Shown: piece after piece, positions 5,546 through 14,110 of the stretch | Layout of the letters: the number at the start of each line of letters is the position of its first letter | Numbering within the stretch: position 1 is the first letter of the stretch | Made by a program: the position numbers and the translations under genes | Notes under the pieces: generated by a model | What the model was told of the DNA's origin: nothing | Databases searched by the model: none | What the model saw: the letters and a program-made list of their open reading frames with translations, nothing else | DNA from: Casp-actino8 sp001510455 | GTDB taxonomy: Bacteria > Actinomycetota > Acidimicrobiia > Acidimicrobiales > Ilumatobacteraceae | Direction of reading: 5' to 3' | Length of the DNA stretch: 20,183 nt | Assembly (NCBI GenBank): GCA_027592035.1 | Contig: JAQCIK010000030.1 | Coordinates: 1-20,183 of the forward strand

Positions 5546-7870
5546 TCAGTGCGCTGACAGATCGGCTCTGAACTGAGCTTCGGCCAGCCGAGTTCGATCG
5601 GCATCCGACAGCTCGGTCAGACGTTCGAGTGTCACACCGTGAATTCGTGCGGTGCAAGCGAACTCGTGGGAATAGTCACCGACCGGAGCTCCGGTGTCAC
5701 GACCCACATCGAAGGTCTCGCCACTCATCGAGAACACGATCGGTACCGTTTGCTCGAGGCGAGCAGTTGCTCGCGGAGTGTCATCGGATGTCAGGTACAG
5801 GGTTCCACCGGCACCCAGGCCGCCGTCGTAATCGAACTCGACCACGATTCGGTGTCGTCCCTTCTGCATTCGCTCGCCGGAGATCGTGGTGATGACGCGA
5901 CCGAACAAGTTGTAGACGAAGTGAGGACGGGAGTCGACCAGATACAGGCTCCACCCAGCCAGATTCCCACCCTGACACGCAATGACCCCGCTCGCCTCTG
6001 CCTCGCTCCACTCGACGTCGGCACTGATGCGATACGAGCAGTTCTTCAGGTTGACGACGATCGATTCCGGAATTCGCACGTGTGAAGCGTTGTACGTCAT
6101 CGATGTGAGTCCACCGAGAGCAGTCGGCACGATCGCATCGGGATGCCGACCCGGCATCGGGTCACGAAGTGGATACACACCGTTGCGCCGAGCCTCCTCG
6201 TCGAACAACTCGATCATCTCGGCCAACTTCTCGGGGTGAGTATCAGCCAGATCGACACTCTGTGAGAAGTCCGAACGAATGTCGTACAGCTCCCACTTCT
6301 CCTGTGGCCCGTCGAAGGGCATCGGCACGAAACGGATCCACGGAGGGCGACCATGGAAGCACGAAGCGATCCAGCCGTCGTGATAGATCGCCCGATTACC
6401 CAGGATCTCGAAGTACTGAGTTGTTCGTTCACTCGGTGCCGATCCGTCGGCGAACGAGTACCGCATCGATACACCGTCGACGGGTTCCTGATCGACACCA
6501 TTCACCGAATTCGGACTCGTCACGCCGGCGATGTCGAGAAGAGTGGGCCAGATGTCGACGACATGATGGAACTGCGTCCGCAAACCCCCTCGATCGACGA
6601 TCCCCTCCGGCCAGCGGATCACCATGCCGTTACGAGTGCCACCGAAGTGCGACGCGACCTGCTTCATCCACTGGAACGGCGAATCGAGCGCCCACGCCCA
6701 CCCGATGTTGAAGTGGTTCTCGCAACGGGCCGACCCGAAGTCGTCCATGTGTTCGAGCAACCATTCCGGATCTTCGGGTTGTCCGTTCTGGAAAGACGGC
6801 GCCGCCCAGGCTCCGTGCACGGTTCCCTCGGCCGAGGCTCCGTTGTCACCCGTGATGTAGACGACGATGGTGTTCTCGCCGATTCCGCACTCGTCGAGGT
6901 GGTCGATCAGTCGACCGATGTGATGATCGGTGTGCGCGAGAAACGCGGTGAACACCTCCATGAGCCGAGATGCCACCGGCTTGTACCGGTCGGGGTACTC
7001 GTCCCACGAGGGAATGCCCTCGGGACGTGGCGACAGGACCGACGAGGCAGGAATGATCCCCGAGTCGATCTGTCGCCGGTAGATCTCCTCGCGCAGAGCA
7101 TCCCAACCCTCGTCGAAGCGCCCACGGAACCTGTCGATCCACTCCTGCGGCACGTGATGCGGAGTGTGCACGGCCGGAGTGGGCAAGTACAACAAGAACG
7201 GCTTGTTCGGAGACGAGGTACGCACTCGGTCGATCCATTCGATCGAACGATCGACCAGATCTTCGGTGAGGTGATAATCGTCTCGGTCGAGATACGGCGC
7301 CACCGGGGTGGTTTGGTCGTACACGGGTGGTTCGTACTGCGACGACTCGGCGTTCAAGATTCCGTAGAAGCGATCGAACCCCATACCGGTCGGCCAACGA
7401 TCGAAAGGTCCGGCTGGTCCCATCTCCCACGTGGGCGTGAGATGCCATTTGCCGAAACAACCCGTGGCGTATCCGTTCTGCTTCAGAACCTCGGCCAAGG
7501 TCGCCGTCGATTTCGGAATCATGCTGTCGTAACCCGGGAACGTGTTGGCGTTCTCGGGGATCCCGCCCATGTGAGCCGTGTGATGATTTCGGCCGGTCAG
7601 AAGAGCGGCGCGGGTGGGAGAACACAGAGCCGTCGTGTGGAACTGGTTGTAGCGGAGGCCTTCAGCGGCCAGACGATCGCATGTCGGCGTGGGTACCGGG
7701 CCACCAAAAGTACTGAACGAACCGAAGCCCACGTCGTCGAGCATGATCACGACGATGTTCGGTGCTCCCGACGGAGCGGTCTCGGGCACGAGACGAGATG
7801 GCTCGGAGTCGACCATCAGCCGATCGATCCGGCCGGCGAAGGGTTCGCGCGGTCTCGGCAAACTCGTCAC
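5546..7870 (-). CDS. Arylsulfatase, formylglycine-dependent (type I)
   Basis: A 774-residue sulfatase of the alkaline phosphatase superfamily that would hydrolyse organic sulfate esters to alcohol and sulfate. Visible elements are the metal-binding Asp45-Asp46 in VIMLDDVGFG, the formylglycine motif CSPTR at 83-87 followed by AALLTGR, GKWHL, and the second metal-binding GDN at 341-343. The last ~200 residues form a β-rich C-terminal domain. Length and layout resemble the ~780-residue mycobacterial AtsA/AtsD-type enzymes. No signal peptide is visible, so it is probably cytoplasmic. The GTG start at 7870 overlaps the upstream alkylsulfatase-like stop (GTGA) with GAGGTGA just before it. The formylglycine-generating enzyme it would need is not in the window. 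The substrate is unknown. Confidence 0.93.
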   Translation of the reverse strand: MTSLPRPREPFAGRIDRLMVDSEPSRLVPETAPSGAPNIVVIMLDDVGFGSFSTFGGPVPTPTCDRLAAEGLRYNQFHTTALCSPTRAALLTGRNHHTAHMGGIPENANTFPGYDSMIPKSTATLAEVLKQNGYATGCFGKWHLTPTWEMGPAGPFDRWPTGMGFDRFYGILNAESSQYEPPVYDQTTPVAPYLDRDDYHLTEDLVDRSIEWIDRVRTSSPNKPFLLYLPTPAVHTPHHVPQEWIDRFRGRFDEGWDALREEIYRRQIDSGIIPASSVLSPRPEGIPSWDEYPDRYKPVASRLMEVFTAFLAHTDHHIGRLIDHLDECGIGENTIVVYITGDNGASAEGTVHGAWAAPSFQNGQPEDPEWLLEHMDDFGSARCENHFNIGWAWALDSPFQWMKQVASHFGGTRNGMVIRWPEGIVDRGGLRTQFHHVVDIWPTLLDIAGVTSPNSVNGVDQEPVDGVSMRYSFADGSAPSERTTQYFEILGNRAIYHDGWIASCFHGRPPWIRFVPMPFDGPQEKWELYDIRSDFSQSVDLADTHPEKLAEMIELFDEEARRNGVYPLRDPMPGRHPDAIVPTALGGLTSMTYNASHVRIPESIVVNLKNCSYRISADVEWSEAEASGVIACQGGNLAGWSLYLVDSRPHFVYNLFGRVITTISGERMQKGRHRIVVEFDYDGGLGAGGTLYLTSDDTPRATARLEQTVPIVFSMSGETFDVGRDTGAPVGDYSHEFACTARIHGVTLERLTELSDADRTRLAEAQFRADLSAH

Positions 7871-9564
7871 GGCTCACCTCGAAGGCCGTCCACATCGAAG
7901 GCATCGAACGCCTTTCGTACCTGGTCCTGATCTCCTTCGATCACGACCTGTCCGTCACCGATGCAGTCGCCGAGATGAACGCCACCACCGAGAATCTTCG
8001 CCCAGAGATTCCAGGGCATGTGCACCCGATGACGTGCACCGCGTCCATCGGTACGAACCGACACACAGTGACGAAGATGTAGGCCCACCGATCGCCCATC
8101 GAAGTCGAGTTCGAGGTGGACGTCCTGACCCGTTGCACGCTCCGGATCGACCAGAACACGCAACATGTCGATCGACGCTTCGGGTGTCATCGCCAGAATT
8201 TGCTTCTCTCTCAACCGATGAACTCGCAACGAATCGAGTGATGCCGTTCCTTCGATGTCTCGAGCACGAGTCAGACACCAACTCCTGATGTTGGCCGCCG
8301 TGGTGCGATGAGCGATCGAACGCAACACCTCGGCCTGGATCGACCGATCGCTGTCTTCGGCGTCGGGTCGCCACATCAACCACGACGACAGCTCGAGTGC
8401 CCAGCGAAGATCTCCTTCTCGAAGAGCCGTCCTCACCCGATCACGGACTGCCTCAACTCCCCCGAAACCTTCGACGAGTCGTGACGCACGATCGGTGGGT
8501 TCGAGAGGAAAGAGGTGGCCGGGCTCGTCATCGAACCATCCGCGAACACCGGTGTAGATCTGTCGCACGTGATGCTCGACGAGGCCGTAATACTCGGTCG
8601 TGTAGTAATCGTCATCCGACCCCGGGGGCAACTCGACCGTGTGGGCGATCTCGTCCATCGTTCGCCCCTGATTCATCAGCCGGACCGTCTGGTCCCACAT
8701 CAACTGGATCGAATCGCGATAGCGCGTGGTGCGACGACGGATCTCGTCGGCCCCACTCATGGGGGGTCCGTGAGTGCACAGAAGGTGTTCGGCATTCAAG
8801 GACAACACGTGATCGATTCCGGGCAAGAGCACCATCGGATCTCGGTATTCCTCACCTCGAATGGCGTACACGTTGAAGATCAGCGGCCACACGATGTTCT
8901 GGGCACACACACCGAGTTCGGGGAACCACAGAGTCACCGAGTCGTCGGCGTCCGACGGTGCGTGATTCACGTGAACATCGAGGCCGGCGATGGTCAATCG
9001 TTCACCGCCCCGCCATGAACGAGTGACCGGGACGTGACCGGGGGTCGACGTCGCATGGTCCGGATTCCGGTAGTACAGACCGAGACCGACGTTCACCTGG
9101 CCGTCGGGTCCGTCGAGGGGAAGACGCACGGCGAACTGCTGAACGAGTCCTCGCGTGTACGCCGGCGCAATCTCGGACGTGACCCGAGCCAGATTGTACG
9201 AGATTCGCTCGTGACCGAACACGGGAACGTCACCGAAGCGATCGAGAACCGCCTGCGTTCCGCTGACGTAGTGGAAATGCGTGTAGAGGACTGCGACCAC
9301 CGGTCGATCGGTCACGGTGACGAGTTCGTCGAGCGCTGCGTTCATCTCCTCGATCGACTCGCCGGTGTCGATGGCGATGATCCCATCGGGGCCTTCGATG
9401 AAGGTCTGATTCGACAGCCCGTTTCCGACCAGGCACCACACCCCGGAGCGAACCGTGTAGAGACGGCGCTGCAACCTGTCGCTTTGGTCGAAAGCCTTGG
9501 GGTGCGCGAGTTGCCCCCGTGGTCCCTCGGCAACCGGAGCCGAAGCTCGTAACCAATCCACCAT
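7867..9564 (-). CDS. Alkylsulfatase-like metallo-β-lactamase-fold protein (SdsA family)
   Basis: A 565-residue protein with the three-part SdsA1 layout: a metallo-β-lactamase domain (~35-275), an α-helical dimerisation domain (~285-440, with YTGVRGWFDDEP) and an SCP2-like C-terminal domain (~445-560). SdsA1-type enzymes cleave primary alkyl sulfates such as SDS. The canonical zinc motif HxHxDH reads HFHYVS here (96-101), so the Asp and last His are replaced by Val and Ser. The region that normally carries the two glutamate ligands reads SDADDS and AQN. The later LCTHGPPMSG keeps a histidine. It may bind one metal, use different ligands, or belong to a divergent subgroup. The ATG at 9564 has a strong Shine-Dalgarno, AGGGGGG (9570-9576). 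It is the first gene of the sulfatase operon and is coupled to the arylsulfatase. Confidence 0.85.
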   Translation of the reverse strand: MVDWLRASAPVAEGPRGQLAHPKAFDQSDRLQRRLYTVRSGVWCLVGNGLSNQTFIEGPDGIIAIDTGESIEEMNAALDELVTVTDRPVVAVLYTHFHYVSGTQAVLDRFGDVPVFGHERISYNLARVTSEIAPAYTRGLVQQFAVRLPLDGPDGQVNVGLGLYYRNPDHATSTPGHVPVTRSWRGGERLTIAGLDVHVNHAPSDADDSVTLWFPELGVCAQNIVWPLIFNVYAIRGEEYRDPMVLLPGIDHVLSLNAEHLLCTHGPPMSGADEIRRRTTRYRDSIQLMWDQTVRLMNQGRTMDEIAHTVELPPGSDDDYYTTEYYGLVEHHVRQIYTGVRGWFDDEPGHLFPLEPTDRASRLVEGFGGVEAVRDRVRTALREGDLRWALELSSWLMWRPDAEDSDRSIQAEVLRSIAHRTTAANIRSWCLTRARDIEGTASLDSLRVHRLREKQILAMTPEASIDMLRVLVDPERATGQDVHLELDFDGRSVGLHLRHCVSVRTDGRGARHRVHMPWNLWAKILGGGVHLGDCIGDGQVVIEGDQDQVRKAFDAFDVDGLRGEP

Positions 9565-9621
9565 CGTTTCCCCCCTGATACATCATGTCATTCGGGTTCA
9601 CGTTCGTGGCAAAGTTGACAT

Positions 9622-11625
9622 GTGCCGAGATCGACGGAAACCCACGACACGACGCACGTCTACCGACCCGACGTCGATGGGCTGCGGGCCATCGCTGTCG
9701 GATCCGTCGTCATCTTTCACGCCTTTCCCTGGCTGGTTCCCGGCGGCTTCGTGGGTGTCGACGTTTTCTTCGTGATCTCGGGATACCTCATCACGACCAA
9801 CATCCTCGGCGGGCTCTCGACCGGGACCTTCACGATTCGTGGCTTCTACGACCGGCGGATCCGCCGCATTTTTCCGGCCCTCGCCACCGTGCTAGCAGCC
9901 ACCTACGCGCTCGGATGGGTGTCACTCTTCGACAAGGAATTCGAACAACTCGGCAAGCACGTGGCCGGAGGAGCGTTCTTCGTCTCGAATCTGTTCTTGT
10001 GGGCCGAATCGGGCTACTTCGACACTGCCTCGGAGGTCAAACCCCTCGTCCACTTGTGGTCGCTCGGCATCGAGGAGCAGTTCTACATCGTGTGGCCGCT
10101 CGCCCTCTGGGGCCTGTTCCGATTCGGTCGGCGGATCGGGGCGAACGTCGCTGTCGGCACCGTGGTTCTGCTGCTCGTCTCGTTCGTACTCGGTCTCTTC
10201 GCACTCGACTCGGTTGGTGGCTACTACTCACCCATCAATCGCTTCTGGGAGCTGCTCATCGGGGCACTGCTCGCCGTCGTCTCGTTCGGACGAGGATCGA
10301 CGTTGTCCTCCCGGCTCTCGCCATCGACGAACACGGCAGTCGCGACGCTCGGCATGGCCCTCGTCGTCGTTCCGATGTTCACTCTCGACGGAAGCAGCTC
10401 CTTCCCGGGTTGGAACGCTCTCGGACCAACGATCGGCACCGCTCTCCTCATCGCCACCGGACCCGACACCTGGTGGGGACGTCAAGTTCTCTCCCGTCGA
10501 ATCATGGTCGGTATCGGCCTCGTGTCCTATCCGCTCTACCTCTGGCACTGGCCACTTCTCGTGTACGCACGGATCATCGCGAGTGACGTTCCGTCGGCGG
10601 CCGTCCGTGTCGGAGCCGTGGTACTCGCTCTCGTCCTGTCGTACGTCACGTATCGACTCATCGAGCGACCGTTGCGTTTTCATCGTCGACGTCGCACGGT
10701 CGTGTTCGGACTCGTGACCGCAGTGGCGATCATCGGTGCCGCGGGTGCCTTCACTTTCCAGCAGCGTGGTATCGAACAACGACGATTCAACGATGTGAAC
10801 ATCGCCATCGATCCGGGTGAGGTCCGCGACATCGATCTGATCTCGTCCTTCGGCTGCGGGTTGCCCTTCGACACCGAGTCGCTGTTCGCCGACTGCCGGA
10901 CCGACGTGCGCGGTTCGGCGTCGTATGCCCTCATCGGAGACAGCAAGGCGTCCACTCTGATCGGTGGCTTCATGCGCACCTCGCTCGACGCTGCCTACTG
11001 GACGATTCTCGGCGGAACCCTCGGTCTCGGGTCAGCGGTTCCGCTCATCTCCGACGAGCCGTCCCATGAACGTTTTCAGCCCTTGATCGTTCCCGCCGTC
11101 GACACGGTGATCGCTGATCCGCGGGTCGAGGTGGTCGTCCTTCAAGGAGCCGTTCGAGCCATGTTCGAGTATCCGGTGGAAACAGAGTTCTCCTGGCTGC
11201 CCGAGAGCCCCCTCTACGACAAGGTCGAGTCGGCACTGCGAGAAACGGTTCGGCGACTGACCGACGGCGGTAAGACCGTCGTTCTCTACGTCGACAATCC
11301 GGCTCTGGCGGCTCCCGAGGACTGTTCCGAACGACGTTCGACGATCGGCCTTCTCAATTCGCTCCTGGTGACCGAGAACCCCGAATGCTCCACCACCCGG
11401 GCTCAGTTCTCGAGTGACACCGAGAAGTACCGGGCGATGCTCGATCGCATCGCCGATGACTTCGGTGACGACGTGACGGCCTTCGACGCCACCGACGTGT
11501 TCTGTGGCGAGATGTGCGGCCACATCAAGGATGGAGTTCGGCTCTACAGCTACACCGACCACCCATCCGACGACGCCGCCGATCTGGTGGGCCGACGTCT
11601 CAACGACTATCTGGCGACTCTTTGA
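9622..11625 (+). CDS. Acyltransferase-3/SGNH membrane protein (OafA-like O-acyltransferase)
   Basis: A 667-residue inner-membrane protein that would O-acylate surface polysaccharide or another envelope glycan. The N-terminal ~380 residues are an acyltransferase-3 domain with about ten helices, starting YRPDVDGLRAIAV and including GVDVFFVISGYLI, FYDRRIRRIFPAL and HLWSLGIEEQFYIVWPL. After a linker, an extracytoplasmic SGNH-hydrolase-like domain has its nucleophile block GDSKA at 439-443 (GDSHA is more usual) and a late Asp646-His647 (TDHPS) that could supply the rest of the triad. The GTG at 9622 is the only start after the in-frame stop at 9616-9618, and it has no Shine-Dalgarno. The gene is divergent from the alkylsulfatase-like gene across 57 bp. 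Its acceptor is unknown and no polysaccharide genes flank it. Confidence 0.92.
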   Translation: MPRSTETHDTTHVYRPDVDGLRAIAVGSVVIFHAFPWLVPGGFVGVDVFFVISGYLITTNILGGLSTGTFTIRGFYDRRIRRIFPALATVLAATYALGWVSLFDKEFEQLGKHVAGGAFFVSNLFLWAESGYFDTASEVKPLVHLWSLGIEEQFYIVWPLALWGLFRFGRRIGANVAVGTVVLLLVSFVLGLFALDSVGGYYSPINRFWELLIGALLAVVSFGRGSTLSSRLSPSTNTAVATLGMALVVVPMFTLDGSSSFPGWNALGPTIGTALLIATGPDTWWGRQVLSRRIMVGIGLVSYPLYLWHWPLLVYARIIASDVPSAAVRVGAVVLALVLSYVTYRLIERPLRFHRRRRTVVFGLVTAVAIIGAAGAFTFQQRGIEQRRFNDVNIAIDPGEVRDIDLISSFGCGLPFDTESLFADCRTDVRGSASYALIGDSKASTLIGGFMRTSLDAAYWTILGGTLGLGSAVPLISDEPSHERFQPLIVPAVDTVIADPRVEVVVLQGAVRAMFEYPVETEFSWLPESPLYDKVESALRETVRRLTDGGKTVVLYVDNPALAAPEDCSERRSTIGLLNSLLVTENPECSTTRAQFSSDTEKYRAMLDRIADDFGDDVTAFDATDVFCGEMCGHIKDGVRLYSYTDHPSDDAADLVGRRLNDYLATL

Positions 11626-11634
11626 CGAGCCTCT

Positions 11635-11654
11635 CGATCACGAGAACGTGATCG
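11635..11654. terminator. Perfect 8-bp hairpin at the acyltransferase/lipoprotein convergent junction
   Basis: CGATCACG (11635-11642) and CGTGATCG (11647-11654) pair perfectly around AGAA. The stem begins 9 nt after the acyltransferase stop and covers the last codons of the convergent lipoprotein gene. There is no T-run on either strand, so it would be a U-less terminator serving both directions. This is inference from position and stem quality. Confidence 0.4.
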
Positions 11655-12258
11655 GAACGAGGAACTCGTGCTCGGCCTTGATGGCGCCACTCGCCGGATA
11701 GACGGCGATGGCGTAGGTGCCCTCACCTTCGGGCTTCTTCACCGGGATCTCGACCGTGAAACTGCCGTCCTCGTCGAGCACGAATATGTTGGGAAGAAGT
11801 CCGTCGGGATCGAGGACCTCTCGAGATTCGACCGGCATGGCCCACATCTGGTTCATCGCGTCGGTACGACGCGTACCGGCTCCGGCACCAGTCGACGGCT
11901 GCCACACCTCGTCGAAGGTTCCGACCACCACGTACACACCGGTCGGCAAGCCGTCGAGGGGAGGCCGGTTGCCGAGAGCCAGATCGGTGAAGCCGGTCCC
12001 CTTCACCGTCACGATCGTTTCGCCATCAGCCGGGAAGTCGGTCCGGTCACCCACGATCTCGATCTGCGGTCCGGCCGGCGTCGGAATCGTCGTCGTGGTC
12101 TCGGCCACGGTCGTGGAAGGAGCATCGGTCGACGACACTGCCGTCGCGGGTGGTTCGGTCGCCTCGACGGAGTCCGTCGAAGACTCGTCGTTGCCACCGC
12201 ACGCAGCGACGAACAGGATCGACACGACCACGACAGCACGACCAGTCGCTCGCTTCAT
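11638..12258 (-). CDS. Secreted lipoprotein with an Ig-like/neocarzinostatin-like domain, heme-uptake locus
   Basis: A 206-residue lipoprotein: Lys/Arg N-terminus, hydrophobic segment and lipobox FVAAC with Cys20, then a long Ser/Thr/Glu/Pro linker (~22-62) and one β-rich domain (~63-206). The domain repeats the plan of the first protein of this operon: GETIVTVKGTGF, GVYVVVGTF, a tryptophan region, GSFTVEIPV, TYAIAVYP and a terminal LVPITF. I start at 12258 because GGAGG (12265-12269) lies 6 nt upstream; an ATG at 12276 overlapping the hmuV stop is a weaker choice. As last gene of the heme-import operon it may bind or relay heme outside the membrane. That role is inferred. The second domain is more divergent than its partner and lacks cysteines. 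Confidence 0.72.
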   Translation of the reverse strand: MKRATGRAVVVVSILFVAACGGNDESSTDSVEATEPPATAVSSTDAPSTTVAETTTTIPTPAGPQIEIVGDRTDFPADGETIVTVKGTGFTDLALGNRPPLDGLPTGVYVVVGTFDEVWQPSTGAGAGTRRTDAMNQMWAMPVESREVLDPDGLLPNIFVLDEDGSFTVEIPVKKPEGEGTYAIAVYPASGAIKAEHEFLVPITFS

Positions 12259-12264
12259 CGTTGA

Positions 12265-12269
12265 CCTCC
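12265..12269 (-). promoter_or_regulatory. Shine-Dalgarno that fixes the lipoprotein start
   Basis: GGAGG on the minus strand, 6 nt before the ATG at 12258, lies just downstream of the hmuV stop and selects this ATG over the one at 12276. Confidence 0.65.
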
Positions 12270-12272
12270 GGA

Positions 12273-13058
12273 TCAACGGCCGTTCGGGGGATTCCGATGG
12301 GGCCGGATCTCCAGTGAACCACTGGTCGGATCGACTTTCACCGTCAGGGGGTAGTCGTAGACGTCACTCAACAGCTCCGACGACAGGATCTGGTCGGGAC
12401 GGCCGTCGGCGACGACTCGGCCGTCGTTCATCACGATCAGACGATCGGCGATGGCGGCTGCGGCCTCGAGGTCGTGCACGACGATGATGACCAGGGCTCC
12501 GCCCGCCGCCTTGGCGCGCAAGAGGTCGAACACCATCTCCTGGTGCTTGATGTCGAGGGAGGCCGTCGGCTCGTCGAGAAGAACGATGGCCGTGTCCTGA
12601 GCCAGGACTCGTGCCAAGGCGACTCGGGCGGCTTCTCCGCCCGACAACGTGGTGATGCGACGCCGGGCCAGGTGAGCCACATCGGTCGCGGCCATCGACT
12701 CGGCGACGATCCGCTGATCGGTCGCCGCACTCGATTGAGACGACCACGGAAAACGCCCCATCGTGACGACCTCGGCCACCGAGAACGGGAACGCCACACT
12801 GTTGGACTGCGACAGCACGGCTCGCTGACGAGCCAACTCCAGTGGCTCGTACGCTCCCAATCCGGTCCCGTCGAGTTCGACTGATCCGGTCGCCGGGTCG
12901 AGGTCACCGGCCAACAGGGCGAGCAGACTCGACTTTCCGGCTCCGTTCGGACCGACGATGGCAACGAGCTGACCACCATCGAATTGGACGGCGACATCAC
13001 GGCACAGAACCGTGCCGTCACGTTCGAGCGAAGCCTGGGTGGCACACAGACGGGTCAT
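12273..13058 (-). CDS. hmuV: Heme ABC transporter ATP-binding protein HmuV
   Basis: A 261-residue ABC ATPase that powers heme (or ferric chelate) import through the HmuU permease. Walker A GPNGAGKSS is at 36-44, the signature LSGGEAARVALAR follows, then Walker B VLLDEPTASLD and the switch histidine in VVHDLE. Gln and Ser residues of the Q-loop (LSQSNSVAFPFSVAEVVTMGR) match the FecE/HmuV subgroup of importers. The ATG at 13058 overlaps the hmuU stop as ATGA and has GGGGG (13065-13069) at 6 nt; an ATG two codons earlier is directly abutted by the same G-run and is less likely. Substrate is inferred from the HmuT-like binding protein in the operon. Confidence 0.9.
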   Translation of the reverse strand: MTRLCATQASLERDGTVLCRDVAVQFDGGQLVAIVGPNGAGKSSLLALLAGDLDPATGSVELDGTGLGAYEPLELARQRAVLSQSNSVAFPFSVAEVVTMGRFPWSSQSSAATDQRIVAESMAATDVAHLARRRITTLSGGEAARVALARVLAQDTAIVLLDEPTASLDIKHQEMVFDLLRAKAAGGALVIIVVHDLEAAAAIADRLIVMNDGRVVADGRPDQILSSELLSDVYDYPLTVKVDPTSGSLEIRPHRNPPNGR

Positions 13059-14110
13059 GCCCATCCCCCGTGACGAGTACGCAGACGGCGCAACTGCCAG
13101 ATGAAGACCGGAGCACCGAGGATCGACGTCAACACTCCGAGTGGAAGTTCGGCCGGCTCGACGATGTTGCGAGCCAACAAGTCGGCCAATGTCACCACGA
13201 CCGAACCGAACAACACCGACAATGGGAGCAGATTTCGGTGAGTGGGACCGACGAAGAGACGGACCACATGGGGAACCAACAGACCGACGAAGAGCACGAT
13301 TCCCGACACGGCAACCGCCGACGCAGCCAGGATCGCCACCACGATCAGCACTCGAATCCGCGCCCTCTCGACGTCGACACCCACGTGGCGGGCCGCGCGA
13401 TCACCGAGGGATAGCAGATCGAGTGTGCGCCGCAGCGAGAATGCGCCGACCATACCGAGCAGAGCAGCCGGGGCAACGATCCACACCTTCTCCCACGTGG
13501 ACTGGGCGAGGGAACCGAGAGTCCACGATGTCAGCGATCGCAACGAAGCGTCATCGGCCACATAGGCCAGCAGACCGATGATGGCACCGGCCAACGCATT
13601 GAGTGCCACGCCCATCAAGATGAGAGTGATCGTCTCGGTTCGGCCGTCGTGTCGAGCGGTCGCATAGACGATCGCAACGGCGGCAAGACCACCCAGGAAG
13701 GCCGCCACCGGAAGTGTCCAGATTCCGAGCGGAGCGAAACCCGTCACGATCTGCAGGGCGGCTCCAGCCATCGCCCCCGACGACACACCGACGATTCCTG
13801 GCTCGGACAACGGATTGGCGAACGCACCTTGCATCACGGCTCCCGCCGTCGCCAGACACGCACCCACGAGTATTCCGAGAACGATGCGTGGAAGGCGAAT
13901 GAACCAGATCAGTTCATCGGCGATCGGGTCGCTCGGATCATCGGACACGATTCCGATTCGACGCGCCACCGAGCCGAACACGTCACCGATCGACACCTGA
14001 TAGGCCCCGATCGCAGCCGACAGGATCACCGTGGCCAACAGCATCACGATCAGAACGGCGGCCACTGCTCGCGGGTCGAACGTGGCGACATGATCACGCC
14101 GTCGACTCAT
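13055..14110 (-). CDS. hmuU: Heme ABC transporter permease HmuU (FecCD family)
   Basis: A 351-residue inner-membrane permease of the FecCD/BtuC family, forming the translocation channel as a dimer with HmuV. Family hallmarks are RLPRIVLGILVGACLATAG, followed by VMQGAFANPLSEPGIVGVSSGA (about residues 72-115), and near the C-terminus LSLGDRAARHVGV, the cytoplasmic region contacting the ATPase, and VGLLVPHVVRL. About ten hydrophobic segments fit the family. The ATG at 14110 overlaps the hmuT stop as ATGA, and the gene's own stop overlaps the hmuV start. Length is normal for the family. Confidence 0.92.
   Translation of the reverse strand: MSRRRDHVATFDPRAVAAVLIVMLLATVILSAAIGAYQVSIGDVFGSVARRIGIVSDDPSDPIADELIWFIRLPRIVLGILVGACLATAGAVMQGAFANPLSEPGIVGVSSGAMAGAALQIVTGFAPLGIWTLPVAAFLGGLAAVAIVYATARHDGRTETITLILMGVALNALAGAIIGLLAYVADDASLRSLTSWTLGSLAQSTWEKVWIVAPAALLGMVGAFSLRRTLDLLSLGDRAARHVGVDVERARIRVLIVVAILAASAVAVSGIVLFVGLLVPHVVRLFVGPTHRNLLPLSVLFGSVVVTLADLLARNIVEPAELPLGVLTSILGAPVFIWQLRRLRTRHGGWA

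Noticed and set aside
6353..7930. Long open frame opposite the arylsulfatase (525 aa)
   Set aside because: Its composition (Arg, Asp, Val, His) is that of a codon-mirror frame, it has no motif, and the opposite strand encodes an intact sulfatase.
9565..9621. Divergent promoter pair between the alkylsulfatase-like and acyltransferase genes
   Set aside because: TTGCCA and CATGAT on the minus strand are 19 nt apart. On the plus strand TTGACA at 9615-9620 abuts the start codon and cannot be its own -35. Nothing convincing remains, although promoters must lie here.
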